A stretch of DNA of 64,000 nt from Schistocerca nitens (lineage: Eukaryota > Arthropoda > Insecta > Orthoptera > Acrididae). The notes below the pieces were generated by a model that had not been told where the DNA came from, did no database searches, and saw only the letters and a list, made by a program, of their open reading frames with translations. Positions within the stretch are counted from its first letter, which is position 1; every line of letters starts with the position of its first letter. Positions 45,881 through 57,869 of this stretch are shown one piece after another. The DNA lies in assembly GCF_023898315.1 (NCBI RefSeq), contig NC_064619.1, positions 340,057,650-340,121,649 on the forward strand. Direction: 5' to 3'. Position numbers and translations under genes: made by a program.

Positions 45881-47240
45881 AAGAGGCTGAAGAAGGATCC
45901 AACCCCGACGATGAGCAGAAAGATGATAACTCTGCTGAAGAAATCTGACTTACCTGAGCCAATGAAGAAGTGGGTGCACCCCAGAGCGCCAGCGATACCA
46001 CGCTTCTGTGGACTCCCCAAGATCCATAAGGAAGGGGTACCTCTGACACCAACTGTGGACCCCATCAACTCTCACAGCTGTGGACTAGCTAAATACCTAG
46101 CGACACTGCTCAAACCCCTTGTGGAACACTGCAGCCACCATGTGAGAAACTAAGCCGAATTTGTAAAAATACTCAGGGACATGCGACTACAAAGGGAGGA
46201 CCTACTTGTGAGCTTCGACGTGACGTCATTTTTCACGAAAGTGCCCCTTCAAGATTCCTTAGCACTTTTGGCTCAGCACTTTGAACCACAAACAGTCAGC
46301 CTTTTCAAACACACACTAACAATCACCTACTTTCAGTGCAATGGGGAATTCTGCGAGAAGATCGACAATGTGGTCAGGGGCTCCCCACTGGCTCCTGCGA
46401 TTGCAAACCTCTACATGGAACATTTCGCAGAGGTGGTCCTTCAAACTGCCAAACCAAAGCACTTCTTCTGCTATGTGGATGACACTTTTGTCATGTGGGG
46501 ACATGGCAAATAGGTGCTAGATGAGTTTCTGGAGAACCTCAATAGCATCTATCCGAATATCAAATTTACAATGCTAATGGAGGAAAATGGATGCCTCCCC
46601 TTCCTTGACATACTAATTAAGAGGAAGGCAGATGGTTTACTAGGCCACGCAGTACATAGGAAGAAGACACACACAGACCTATACCTTCATGCAACAACCT
46701 GCCACCATCCAGCACAAAGACAAACAGTACTGACCACCCGCGTACATAGGGTGCACCCCATCTGCGACAAAGACAGCCTACCATCCGAGCTGCAACACCT
46801 GAGGGAAGTCTTCCACCAAAATGGCTACTGTGAAACGCAGTCAACAGGGCGCTTAAAAGGAAGAAGGAAGCAGTGGCAACCCCAGAAGAAGAAGAAGAAA
46901 ACGACTCACATTCCTTCCAAATGTGCGTCCACTCTCTGCCAAAATTGCATGACTTCTGGGCAAATACAATATCAAAACCATTCTCCGCCCACCACCAAAG
47001 ACGAGGAAGCTCCTAGGTTCTGCCAAAGATCTGCTGAAGCTTAACACACCAGGAATATACAACATACCATGCGAATGTGGTAAACAATACATTAGACAAA
47101 CACAGTGATGTATATCTAAACACTGCAAAGAACATATCAGCCAATAAGCCATAGCAGAATACACCATAAATGAAGAACACACCTTCAGCTTCAGAAACGC
47201 GAAGGTGCTGAGCTGAGCATCTGGCTTCTGGGAAGATGAT
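45836..47240 (+). pseudogene. PLE-2 reverse transcriptase and GIY-YIG endonuclease, decayed
   Basis: RT part: CGLPKIHKEGVPLTPTVD (46006-46060), DLLVSFDVTSFFTKVPL (46200-46250), RGSPLAPAIANLYMEHF (46376-46425), catalytic YVDD (46471-46482) and CLPFLDILIKRK (46590-46626). Stops occur at 46154 and 46513. Endonuclease part: GIYNIPCECGKQYIRQTQ (about 47050-47106), with the YIG Gly replaced by Arg and a stop just after. The C-terminal AEYTINEEHTFSF (47155-47195) follows. The catalytic RT residues remain but the gene is broken. Confidence 0.85.
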
Positions 47241-47685
47241 ATCAAAGAATCCCAAGAAATAAGGATTCACAACAACCTGGTCAACAGAGATGAGGGATAC
47301 CAACTCTGCGCAGCATTCAACCCTGCGATAGTGGCAATCCATTGGGAGCACGCCCGGTAATGTCCTCCGCCGTGGATGCAGACAGAATGCTTACACCAAG
47401 AACCAAACACAGTCGCCAGGGGCGACCACTAACCCCACCAACTCGCACATACTGCTGGTCCATCGCAGCCTCCCGAGGTCTAGTGGAGGGGGTGACGCAC
47501 ATATAAATACCCCACTCTCTGCGAATCTCAACACTTCGCCGGAAGATGGGTATTATGACACTTCCCGAAACGTCGCGATATATCAATGCTACCACCCGGC
47601 TGGAGACCTGAGAAACCTTCATCAACAGTTTATGCCAGGAAAGCCTACAGTCAGAAATTTGTCTGTGATAAAACTTGCACTAACT
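47205..47685 (+). repeat. Right arm of inverted repeat, PLE-2 3' end
   Basis: Holds the last endonuclease codons (RIHNNLVNRDEGYQL at 47261-47305) and the 3' untranslated end with a hammerhead-like motif at about 47538-47574. It pairs with 45415-45880 in inverted orientation. Confidence 0.85.
47538..47574 (+). ncRNA. Hammerhead-ribozyme-like motif in PLE-2
   Basis: CGGAAGA (near the CUGANGA box), a short GGG/CCC stem (47548-47550 with 47564-47566), then GAAA (47567-47570), C and GTC. PLE terminal repeats are known to carry minimal hammerheads. The first box is imperfect here and the other stems were not modelled. Confidence 0.4.
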
Positions 47686-47689
47686 AGTG

Positions 47690-49130
47690 ATTGGGGAGAG
47701 GGAGGAGGTGGGAGGGGGAGGGGGATCTATTTCTCTTTGGTGTAGTCACTATGAAGAAATGTTCTCCCACAAACATTCCAATCTGGTAGATCTGTTTTTC
47801 TTTCTATGCTTTTAGTTAACATTTTGACTGTCTTTGGAGTAAAATTTACATCAGCCACATCTGCAATTTTCATTGATATACAATGTTCTTTCAGGATGGT
47901 CAACTTTACAACTACAAATATTTCAACTTGTAAACAAAAAAGAGACAGCCATTGCTACGGAAGAATGTCTCATGTGATGTATCACTTTATTCCAGTAAAA
48001 ACTCAATGTTGCCAAAAATGTGATAAAAAAAACTTTGAGGGAGATCTTCAACTTATTTTGAGGTCATCTAGGTAAGGAAGTAATACATAGCCCATTAGGA
48101 CAGGCTGTGTGGAGGAAAGTGAGCTGTAATTACTAGTCTCAAGAAGCCACCACCCAGCCCAACGCAGCTTTCAAAAACAGGGCTCATACCAGATACATTT
48201 CTCAGTGTAACTGGAAAATCTAAGTGGGATTTTCCACTTAATAGCTACAGCAAGAGCTAGATTAGTCATCTAATACAGAACCACATATTGTTAAGCTCAC
48301 GACAATTCTGCCCAATCACAACATTAAAGTCATCAACAAAAGCCACCACCGATAATAATGAACTTGAATGACCTTGTTGCACCAAATGTCTGGTATATTT
48401 AGTATCAATCAAGTGACAGCTGGAACTGTGTGTCCTCTAGCATAGCTTGGAACACATTCAGTGAACATTTCTTAATAAGAAGGAAGAATTCTATGTTCAC
48501 ATATCATAGCCTCGATAAGGACATACATCCAATGTCAAATGAATCATGAAGTGAGACATAGCAAAGTGCTTAGTGAAAGATTCCATGGGAATTGGAAAAA
48601 AGGGCTTAATTCACTAAGATGGGAACTATGATGCAAATTTCCATTTGAGACCCCATTCTGGTTGAAGTACAGGATTAATGTGTGCTGCTATTTACATACA
48701 TTCTAGTTTGTGCTTGTAAACTAGAAACAGAGTGATGGTTCAAAGACTTGAGTATGGTGGTAGGAAAGAAATGAGGCCATTATATTGTGGAAAAACACAG
48801 GGCTACCAGATATCTCAACACTTTGAAAGAAGATTGGTGAGAATATCTATGAAATGTGTTTTTTCTGCATCCTCACTTGGACTGGGACCCAACAATGTTA
48901 TATATCAGTGCACAAAACTACATTAGCATGGAAAACAAATGTAATGTTTGTGTTCAGACACTGGGCATTACGGATTTCTACGAGTAAGTAATTAACATTT
49001 CCTTTGTAACAGTGGAGGCACTGCCCATATTTACTCAATTATAAGAGGTTTTGCTCACATTCATCATTCAAAAAATACAGGGTCATATTAACATTTTCAA
49101 ATTAAACTACAGCTGCTGCCGTTGTAAATG
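47690..49130. other. No recognised gene
   Basis: A G-rich tract at 47693-47726, then AT-rich sequence. One frame (47806-48075) is Cys-rich but matches no family I know. Confidence 0.5.
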
Positions 49131-49176
49131 TTTTTACATTGTATAGTACTTATTTTTATTTTTTCGTGTCCGGAAA

Positions 49177-51248
49177 CTACAATTTGTTTGCCCAATATTG
49201 GGCAATGTCCAATGCTTCTTCTTTAGCCAGCCATAGATCGTCGAGGGTGCATCTGTGCAGGCAGCCTGGGCATTGTAGGAGATGTTCCATGTCCTGTAGA
49301 GTGTCGCAGTCGCATTTGTCGTCATTTTCGTCCAACAAACCCCATTTGATCAGATTAGATTTCACAGGAGCCACCCCAGTTCTGATGCGGTTAAGCATTC
49401 TCCAGGTTTTCCAATCACCAGAAACGCCGCTTGGTTGGTCCTCTCTTAGTGTATAGTAGATGGGGGGCTCATCTAAGGTGCAACTTAGGAAACGACGTCT
49501 GGATTTGAGTCTGCTGGGGCCACACTCTAGGCCAAATATTGAGTGACGAGCATCAAAGGTTTGTTTTAGCTTCTCGGTATGTTCATGGGCTTTCCTACTT
49601 GAGTCAGGGTTTGTGAAACCTGCGGCCCTGTAAAGATTTTCTATGGGGGTAGGTTTTATGTAGCCTGTCACTATCCTGCATGTTTCATTCAAGCTAATAT
49701 CTACCTTTTTTGCATGGGCGGGTCTGCACCATGCCGGGCAGGCATATTCGGCAGTTGAGAAGCACAAAGCTTGGGCTGAAGTTCTGATCACGGTAGGTTT
49801 GGCACCCCATTTGCTGTTGGACAGCTTTCTTATTAGGGAATTTCGTGCTTCTACTTTTTTGCGAGTTTTTTCGCAATGATATTTGTATGTCAATGTTCTG
49901 TCCAGCATGACGCCAAGGTAGGTGGGAGTATCTGTGTGTTCTAGTAATGTCCCATCCCAGGTAACATTGAGCCTATACTTTGCCTGCCTCGAGTTCAGAT
50001 GGAATGCACTCACTTGAGTTTTGGAGGGATTGGGTTTTAGAGAATTCTTTTTGTAGTAGGTTGACATTATAGAAAGGGCGATTTCTAGTTTATCCTCGAT
50101 GGCTTCAAACCTGTTGCCTTGAAATGTTATTGCCAGGTCGTCTGCATATACAAAAGTTTTAGTTTTGTCTGGAGTTGGTTGGTCATGTTGAATAGGATTG
50201 GCGCCAACACGCTCCCTTGGGCGAGCCCATTTTTCTGATTCCGCCATCGACTCTTTTTCCCCTCAAGCATTACAAAGAACTGTCTATTTTGGAGCAGGGA
50301 TTCGATTATCTTGACTAGGTGGTAGTCTTTCAGGGTCTCGTAGATTTTATGCAGTAGTGTCCGGTGATCTACTGTATCATAGGCGGAACTTAGGTCGACT
50401 AGTGCCAGCCCGGTGATTAGTTTATTCTCAAACCCATCCGCGATATGTTCCGTCAATGCTAGAATTTGACTGGTACAGGACTTTCCAGGTCTAAAACCTG
50501 CTTGGTGTGGAATTAGCTTCGAGTCAACGATCTTCTCTATTCTGTTGAGTATCAATCTTTCATAGAGCTTAAACAGGTGGCAGAGAAGGGTTACGGGTCG
50601 ATAGCTCTTCGGAGACTCTGGGTCCTTCCCGGGTTTAAGGAGAGCCACCACTTTTGACTTCCTCCACAGTTTCGGGATTTGAAAGGTTTCACGGCACACG
50701 TTAAAAAGTCCAAGTATCCAGTCCCTGGCGCCAAGGCCGAAGCTTTTAATCTGTTCCACGCAAATATCATCAAACCCAGCGGCTTTCCCATTCTTCATGG
50801 TATTTATGCCATTGTTCAACTCTCTCATGCTAAATGGTTTCTGGAAGTTGGTGTTTTCCGTTGGCTGTAGGCGTGTGATCTTAGTTTTCTGACGTTTGGA
50901 GTTGATCTTGCCGTTTAGAAGGAGTTGGTTGGCCACCTGGTTTGGAGTTACGTTGGCCGGGGCCTTGCTTAGCCTTGGGTCACCATCCAATTTCTTAATC
51001 AGGTTCCAGGCTATTTTGCTACTGTGGGACATATCCATTCTTTCTAGGGTTGCTATCCACTTCTTCTCGCGTGCCTCGCTGAAGGCTGACATTAAAGCTG
51101 TGCCACAGGTGATGGTTTCATCGCTGAATGGGTCTTCCGTGAACAATACTTGATACTTCTCCAGGATGTCCTTTGAGGCATTTGAGAGCCCTGGGATATA
51201 GTGTTGTCTGCAGCCCCTAGGAATATAGCGTCTAGATACCTTTCGCAA
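49177..51248 (-). pseudogene. LINE-C reverse transcriptase and C-terminal domain
   Basis: Two overlapping frames form one RT. The upstream part (51248-50127) has MKNGKAAGFDDICVEQIK, SYRPVTLLCHLFKLYE, HQAGFRPGKSCTSQI, LALVDLSSAYDTVDH and GLAQGSVLAPILFN. The downstream part (50247-49177) picks up with TKTFVYADDLAITFQG, the catalytic site. The switch near 50200-50150 fits a deletion of about 10 bases. Thumb blocks include FHLNSRQAKYRLNV and PTYLGVMLDRTLTY. The C-terminus has a Cys/His cluster, CDCDTLQDMEHLLQCP, possibly nucleic-acid binding. All RT catalytic residues are present, so damage is slight. Confidence 0.8.
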
Positions 51249-51438
51249 AGTCTCAACAAAGATAAGATAATTATTTGGTGTTGGGGTCAGACTGGCTAAT
51301 TCCTCATCCAGCGCTTGGGAATATTCTGACCACCTAGCCTTTTTAAAGTTGAATCTCCTACGGAAAGGTATTTTGGTTGTTTTGATTGTTGAGTAGACTT
51401 GGATTCCAATAGGTCGATGTTGTGTCTTTGTGATTGCA

Positions 51439-52040
51439 TCATATACTCTTTAGCAGTGGTGTCGTAGATGTTCCGACTGACAAAGCAAATATCGGGATTG
51501 TAACCTCGCTTCCAAATTTTGCTGTTGAAGGAGCAGGGGAGCTTGGGGTCGTGGAGAAGTGAGAGGTTATTTGCTTCAGCCCATTGGCGTCTGTCTCGTC
51601 GTAGCCCCAGGTGGTGCTGTGGCTGTTAAAGTTGCCCACAACGAAGTGTGTCCTTTGGTTGTTGAAGCTTTCTGGCATTGAAGTGTGTAAGTTCTGGCCG
51701 GGGGGTTTATATACGGAGCATATTGTAAATGATCCACTCTCTATCGCTAACACTTCAATGTTGTTGGTGGTTGTCTTACTCGTGGAAGAGAGCAGCATCT
51801 CGGGTCTGGTAAATATTGCACTCCCATATCTTCTGTGAGGTGCTTCTACTGCCAAGCGCATTCCTTTGATATTGGGTCTGTTTGCTGTTTCATCTCTATG
51901 CGTTTCCTGCAGGCACAGTACGTCCCACTTTTCTGATTGGCATAGTTGCGATATTACATCCTCCTTATTCTTGGTGATTCCCTCAACGTTCAGGCTGACG
52001 ATTTTCAGGGTTGGCCCTGAAGAGGACCTGTTTTTGTGTA
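51439..52040 (-). pseudogene. LINE-C endonuclease
   Basis: Reads KIVSLNVEGITKNKEDVISQL (52010-51950), WDVLCLQETHRD (about 51930-51895, with the catalytic Glu), SVYKPPGQ (about 51715) and [21 protein letters not shown] (about 51640-51580, usually GDFNSH). These blocks fit an apurinic-like endonuclease. The frame changes near 51560-51500, and the NPDICFVS block continues in another frame. Confidence 0.75.
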
Positions 52041-52050
52041 GTATTTTAAT

Positions 52051-53280
52051 ATAGGGGTAGCCTCACATTTACAGATCAAGCTCTGGCAACAGTAGTCATG
52101 TACAGATTTAATCTGAAGAACTAAAAAGAGTTATAGGGAGAACATCAGCTTTGTTGCGCTCTAGAACAAATTTTGGGAGGGAACTGGGCAGCAAATTTTC
52201 TTCTGCTGCCACCTAAAAGAATGTATATTATGAACCTTGCAACATTTACCATGTTTAAAAACTGTGGTCTGCCAAAATCCGTTATTAGTCAAAACTGAAT
52301 TGAGTTCAAAACCAGACAAATTATCACCAGTACACATTTCCACTGGATATGAATGCTAACAAAAATATGTTCTTTCAGAACAAATGAAACACGAGGTCAA
52401 CAATAAAGCTTGCTATAGTGCTATTGCACTACAGCACTTTCAGCTTTCAAGGTTGGCTACCATATTAATCAAAGTGGTAAAATTTCTGCAGACCCAGCTG
52501 TAGGGAGACAAGTCTGCTTATATTGTTAGTGCAGTAAGAATTGTAAATAGTAGCAATTGATAACATATGCAAATTACAACCATGACACTACTGAAAAATG
52601 TGGATCTATGAGTTTGCAGCTCACAGTTTGTTCACGCAGATAATATTAAGCAAATTTTAAATTATTTGTGATTCAAGAAGCAGAGGTAACAAACAAGATG
52701 TACAGCAAGAAGAAAATTTGATGTCACAGAAGCAATGTTTATAGGTGATATCAGAGAAAATAAGAGCAGGATGGTGTTCAGTACATGCAAGAGAAATCAC
52801 GTGACTACTCAAGAAATTATCCGAATTAAGCTGCTGAAGGTAAAGAGGAACTTCCCAACTACAGTTGTTGCAGAATAATTCAAAGCAAGTGCTGTAAATT
52901 GAAATGAAGTGGGTCAAAATTTGATGTTTTCTTAAGAAATGAGGTTTAAACATTAACAGGAATCTGGAAAAACTGTCTAGTGATTTACATTTTTGATCTT
53001 TCCTGGTGATAACATATTTTTACAGGAAACATTTATCAACATACAAATTTTAAATGTCTGATTCACTTTATTCCACTACTTGGGGTAAAACGGATCACCT
53101 ATATATTTTCATATTTAAACCACTTGGTCCCATTCAAGATGAAAAGTGGAATACTGTAACGCCTTTAAGAAGAAACAATGGTGTAAATTTAAATAAAAAA
53201 TATCTTTGATATTACAATTAAAACTGAAAATGCAGTTAAATGACCAATACTGAAACAAATGTCTTGTGAAGTGGTCCTCT
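52051..53280. other. No recognised gene
   Basis: AT-rich. It may include the worn C-terminal part of the pogo-like transposase described next, but no motif supports this. Confidence 0.45.
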
Positions 53281-53286
53281 TTTTAT

Positions 53287-54150
53287 CTACCACACACTTT
53301 GAACTTTCCACAACTCTCTCTGTAAAAGATGCAAATATACCACACTTAGAGGCTGGCATATGAGTAGATTTTGATGGAAGGCAATACAGATGATTGCTTC
53401 ACAATCTGGGATAGATGTTAAGTGACTTGAGAGATTTTCACACATGAGCACTTTTGGATCATCTATTTTTCGGCAATATGGCATAATTATTGTGGACAGC
53501 CATTCATGGTAAGTGTCTGCGTCGAACCATACGCCTGAGTTTCAGTTGTAAGCAGAACCACTAATTCCAACTTTAGTCCATCCTCAGTAAAAGTGCTTAG
53601 CCTTATACATTACATAAGGGTGAAGGAACATTTCCATCTGCAGCTGTAGCAACCGTAACACCAGTGTTAGTTTTGCTCCAGTCCACAATTCTACCATGAG
53701 GTTTCACACCCCTCTTCACAACTTGCACAGCTCCTGGATTATACATAAAATTTGTCTCCTCATAATTTATAACAAGGGACAATGAAAATCCTATACAGCT
53801 CTCCAAGTTTCTCAAATAGGATACAACAGATTACTGTGACATCCCAACACTTAATCTATTAATATTTTCTGAACATTTCATTGTCAGGTTATGACTCCAA
53901 AACATAAATGACAAACTAGCATACTCTCTGTAAATCATGACTAGTCCTGCCTACCCGTACAGGTACTGCTGATTACAGTTGCAATGTCTGTGCTTCCAAC
54001 CTCCAGTGTGCACATACAAGAAAGCCTTCAACAAGACACCTCTCCTCCTTTTCACTTAACTCAGTCAGCATTCCATATTTCTTTATCACCTTCTTTAACC
54101 CATTTCTGAAGACTAGTAGTAGATATTAAAGTGCATCTCTTCTGAATATG
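53287..54150 (-). pseudogene. Second pogo/jerky-like DDE transposase relic
   Basis: Minus strand. VINYEETNF (about 53775, usually NYDETN; first Asp replaced by Glu), PGAVQVVKRGVKPHGRIVDWSKTNTGVTVATAADG (53735-53635), YKAKHFY (about 53605), then MPYCRKIDDPKVLMCENLSSHLTSIP (53484-53410) with Glu where the second catalytic Asp should be (usual form GDNLSSH). LICQPLSVVYLHLLQRELWK follows (usual QPLDVAYFGPLK; third Asp replaced by Ser). All three acidic positions are altered, so it is inactive as a transposase. An N-terminal helical part may extend to 54150. Confidence 0.65.
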
Positions 54151-54339
54151 AATGTCCTATCTGTGTTCAGTTTTTTCTGAACATGAGAGTATATTTCCAG
54201 GGCATTGTCTCATGCACTGTGAAGTCCTATACTTCGAATATCATGAGGTGCACTAGTTCAAGTACCATGTATTACTAACATGTAACTAAACATGCTCTGT
54301 TGGTCAATTCCATTACAACATGTATGGCCATCAGTCAAC

Positions 54340-55045
54340 ACATGGACAAAACATACTCTCATCACTGAAGACGGCACAATGCCATTCCATTCTCCAGTCG
54401 ACTCTTTCGCAACACCAGGGTAGCCACGCTTGGGGGTTTCATAGCGTAAGTGGCAGCCTGGCCAGAGGCAAGCATGATGTTAGTCCTGCTGCAAGCACAC
54501 AGATCTTTGGTGACACATAGGTGTAACACGGACCCAGATTTGTTCCATGGATAATGCACAGTCGGCCACAACTGCTCACAAGACACATCAATTTTGACGT
54601 GCACCTGTACTACATGGACATTCAATATTTGGTCCATGGGAGTGGGAATGTTCCACAGACCACTGCTGAAAGCAGTGACACACCACCAATACATTGTGCA
54701 CAACATGTGCAGAAGTCTGTCAATACGTCCATTCAGCTTCCTGCAGATCCACGATGTAACCACATGCAAATGCCTGAAGTAACTCAATAGGAGTATGTAC
54801 TCATCAGCAGGCCACAGTTGTACTCTAGAATGAATGTTACAAACACTGTTCACCTCTAAAGGCACCACAGTTACTGTCTGCAGAATCCAAACAGATGGTG
54901 TGTAGACAGGCATTCTGAGTACCATCTGATCGCTGATTAGCATGACAATTAAATCAGTAACACTACAATCCCTCAGTGCCTGGCACCACTGAACATGGTC
55001 CCTGAGGGTGTTACTTTTTTCTGGCAGTGTATTAATACAACACAT
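54340..55045 (-). pseudogene. Tc1-like transposase relic
   Basis: Recognised by combining frames on the minus strand: WSVEHSHSHGPNIECPCSTGARQN (about 54665-54590), LAAGLTSCLPLARLPLTL (about 54495-54440) and WLPWCCERVDWRMEWHCAVFSDESMF (about 54425-54350). The last block holds the first catalytic Asp. The rest of the DDE domain is gone. A 227-codon open frame (54362-55045) covers much of this region in a different frame and does not itself encode the transposase. Confidence 0.65.
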
Positions 55046-55049
55046 TTAA

Positions 55050-55809
55050 TTTTTATTAGTCAGAACACACGAGATAAAAATTTCTCGTCGTGCCTCATAA
55101 AAAAGGAGGGTTGTATTATATTCATGGTTATCTTGCAGCCATGTAAGTACAGTACATGCATAATCTAATTACACAATATAAACTATTCCTACCTGATGAG
55201 CAACAAAAAGCACAAGGAACACATTAGAAAAAGAAATGTGTGATATACTTCAGTATTTAAGTATTTTTATCATCATCTGTATGTGTGCTCTTTCCAATAA
55301 TTAAATCTACATGGAGTTTCAAAGTGATATTTCTGTTATTGGATTCCAAAGGGCAATAATGGTTATTTCCACTTTTCACCTTTATGATAACTAATTAATC
55401 CTCTCGAACCAAATTTATAGGAAATGTTTACATACGAGCAGCACACAGCACTTCCATAATTTTTGTAAAAAGCAGTGCTTGCATTGGCAGTATGTGATTG
55501 TTCAATGTATCTTGGTTGTTTGTACATTTATTTTCAATGCACAGCAGCAATATGACTTCACACAGTCGCAGTTGCCACAATATGTATAAACCTGTTACAA
55601 ATTAAACGCTCTCAACAAGCCCACTTGCAGATTCAACACTCTAATTCCTGTAACACAACAGCTACTGTTTTTCAATTTACACATCAAACTACCCATACTG
55701 TTTCCCGCTGTCTTGTTCTGTCAGTTATAAATTTTCTACTGAAATTTGGTAACAGACTACCCACAATTCATATATACACAGCTCAGCCACTTGTGTTTTT
55801 GCATCATAC
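55050..55809. other. No recognised gene
   Basis: AT-rich spacer between the Tc1 relic and the LTR element; nothing recognised. Confidence 0.5.
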
Positions 55810-56180
55810 TGTAAGACACAAACAACGACACAGCCACAATAAATGAAAGTTTATTCTTCTTCCACATAGAAATGAACAACAGTTGAGAACAGACATAAAC
55901 ACAGAAACAATACAGGTACTGCTACAAGCAGTTGCTCGTAATAAAGTATTAACACAATAAGAAGGTGAGTGTCTGCCGCACTGTGCTTAAAAAGATGGTG
56001 GCTCCAGCAGACAGCACTGCAAATACTGTGCCAGGCACACAAGTCATTTGGCCCAGAAAAGGCAGCCTCCGGTGGCTGGCCTGTGCAAATGCCAGTGTGC
56101 TGGCAGTGTGCAGTGCAGTGTGCAGTGTGCTGGCGGCCTAGTGCTCCTGCACGCATCAAAGTATTACACATTGGATTACA
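55810..56180 (-). repeat. 3' LTR of LTR-B
   Basis: 371 bases, matching 61647-61972. Longer than its partner mainly because of a CAGTGTG-type local expansion at 56096-56133. Shared landmarks: TTTATTCTTCTTCCACAT (55851 and 61688) and the TTACA end. Edges may move by up to five bases because CATAC and GCA are also shared. Confidence 0.85.
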
Positions 56181-56297
56181 GCACTCCCACCCCCTTGGGG
56201 AAAGGTTGCTGTGCCAATGCGGGCATCAGAGCAACCGTTGAAACATACATGGCCTATGTGGCGGAAATTGCAGGCAATTACAGCAACAGCAGAAGGA

Positions 56298-56382
56298 GAT
56301 TCCAGACCAGAACTGGTGAGTAGGGGCAGAAGTGGCACAGGATTCCAGGCCAGAACTGGTGAGTAGGGCAGAAGTGGCACAG
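56298..56382. repeat. 43/42-bp tandem duplication
   Basis: Two adjacent near-identical units (56298-56340 and 56341-56382) with GCCAGAACTGGTGAGTAGGG in the second. They lie between the integrase remnant and the 3' LTR. Confidence 0.9.
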
Positions 56383-56829
56383 AACTGGACATGCATGGCC
56401 CCCACTTCCCTGTTTAGTACCATATTATAAGACTCTTGACAAGGGCATTGGTAGCAACTCAAATTTCTGGTTCCTTGACACGGTGGAGCTGCGCCAATAG
56501 CAAAAATGCTAGCTGCTCAGTCAGAGACGCTGGTATTGAAGAGCCCTAAAGGCACTGGCTCAGCCTGTGAAGGAATCGCCGATGGCAGTTTAGTATCACA
56601 GGAAGGCCTAGCAGCAGCAGGTGCAGGGTGGTTGGACACTGGATGAGAGATAGGAGGTGACAACATTCACAAGGACAGCAGATCCACCCTGCAATGCTAT
56701 CACAGGCACTGAGGGGAAAAACCAGAGGATCCACAGTCCTCACCATGGCACAGGGATGCAGCTGAGTGTGTTCATGCGTCACCAGCTCATGACTTGTGTG
56801 TATCATACAGAAACTGCGGCCTCAGCAGC

Positions 56830-57480
56830 TGTGGATCATAGCCGTAACCCACTTTGATCAGCAGCCAAATCACCAAGCCCAGACCGTGGAGCCATGAGTA
56901 AACTGCGATGAGGACTGCACCAATGGGTGTTGGTGTTGGTGTGGTGGCATGAGAAAATGCAGGAAGGTGTGTGGCTGGCAACATGAAGCATCTCAGGCGG
57001 ACTCCAATCCCCCACTGGGGTAAATCTGTAGAACTCAAAAAGGGTGTCAAGGTGTTGTCCACAGTGGAGTCTGCAACGTACTTCTTCATTTGTACCTTGA
57101 ACACGCAGACGAGACATTCCATCTTGCTGTTACACTGGGTGTGAAAAGGAGCAGCAGTCACCTCACAAATGTCTTGATGGGCACAAAAATTGTGGAGAGT
57201 TTCAGACAAAAAATGTGGACTGCTATCTGTCACAAGTGTATTAGGCTATCCTTCAATTAGAAAATTTTTGGAGAGGGCCTGAAACATAGCCATGGCTGAC
57301 AATAAAGGACAGCAGATAATGTACAGAAATTTAGACAACACATTGACAATCAACAACCAGAAAGAATTTAGGAAGTCTCGTGAAATCCACATGGATGTGT
57401 TCCCACAGACACCGTGTGGTGCGGGCCACAGAGAGAGTGTCGCTAGCACTGAGAGCAGGCTGCAATAAGACGTAAAATGT
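56830..57480 (-). pseudogene. LTR-B integrase remnant
   Basis: Reads DFLNSFWLLIVNVLSKFLYIICCPLLSAMAMFQALSKNFLIEG (57425-57250), with Asn where the family has Asp in the VDA-type block. Next is TDSSPHFLSETLHNFCAHQDICEVTAAPFHTQCNSKMECLVCVFKVQMKKYV (57233-57070), holding the second Asp and the Glu. A stop at about 57247 separates the two. This is a D,D-35-E retroviral-type integrase core; the C-terminal part is worn. Confidence 0.8.
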
Positions 57481-57869
57481 CACCATCACCACATCAAAAC
57501 ACATACCGATGGGCCAATAACTTTATACCCGAGATTCAGCAGTGTCCCTGATTTAGGAACTGAAGCACATCCTGCCATAGAGCAGCGGGGATCACAACCC
57601 TAGGCAACAGCTCATCCATAGCCAAGAGAACACTAAATACAGCAAGGTAGTGATGTAGAGCAACATAGTTATCCTAAAGATCAGAAGACCCACCCAGAAG
57701 CCTGTTCAGCCAACTATACTGAACAAGATGAACAACTTGGTGCAAAACCAGATCAGGAGTGACAACACCTGGTACCTAGGAGCCTGTAATAGGAAACCCT
57801 TCCACTGTACATTGCACTTCAACATCTAAGTGAAAAAAAAGGAGTTCATCCTCTTCAAAAGTAGACTCC

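Larger units (their letters stand above)
49150..52050 (-). mobile_element. LINE-C: Jockey/I-group-like non-LTR retrotransposon
   Basis: Minus strand: endonuclease (about 52035-51440), RT (51250-50127, then a frame change) and C-terminal region (50150-49177). About 2.9 kb, the most complete LINE coding region here. I saw only a few frame breaks, at about 51560-51440 and at about 50160. No ORF1 and no clear tail or target duplication was seen. The clade call is tentative. Confidence 0.8.

Noticed and set aside
54362-55045. 227-codon open frame as a real gene
   Set aside because: Tc1 transposase blocks appear in other frames of the same strand, so the open frame is incidental.
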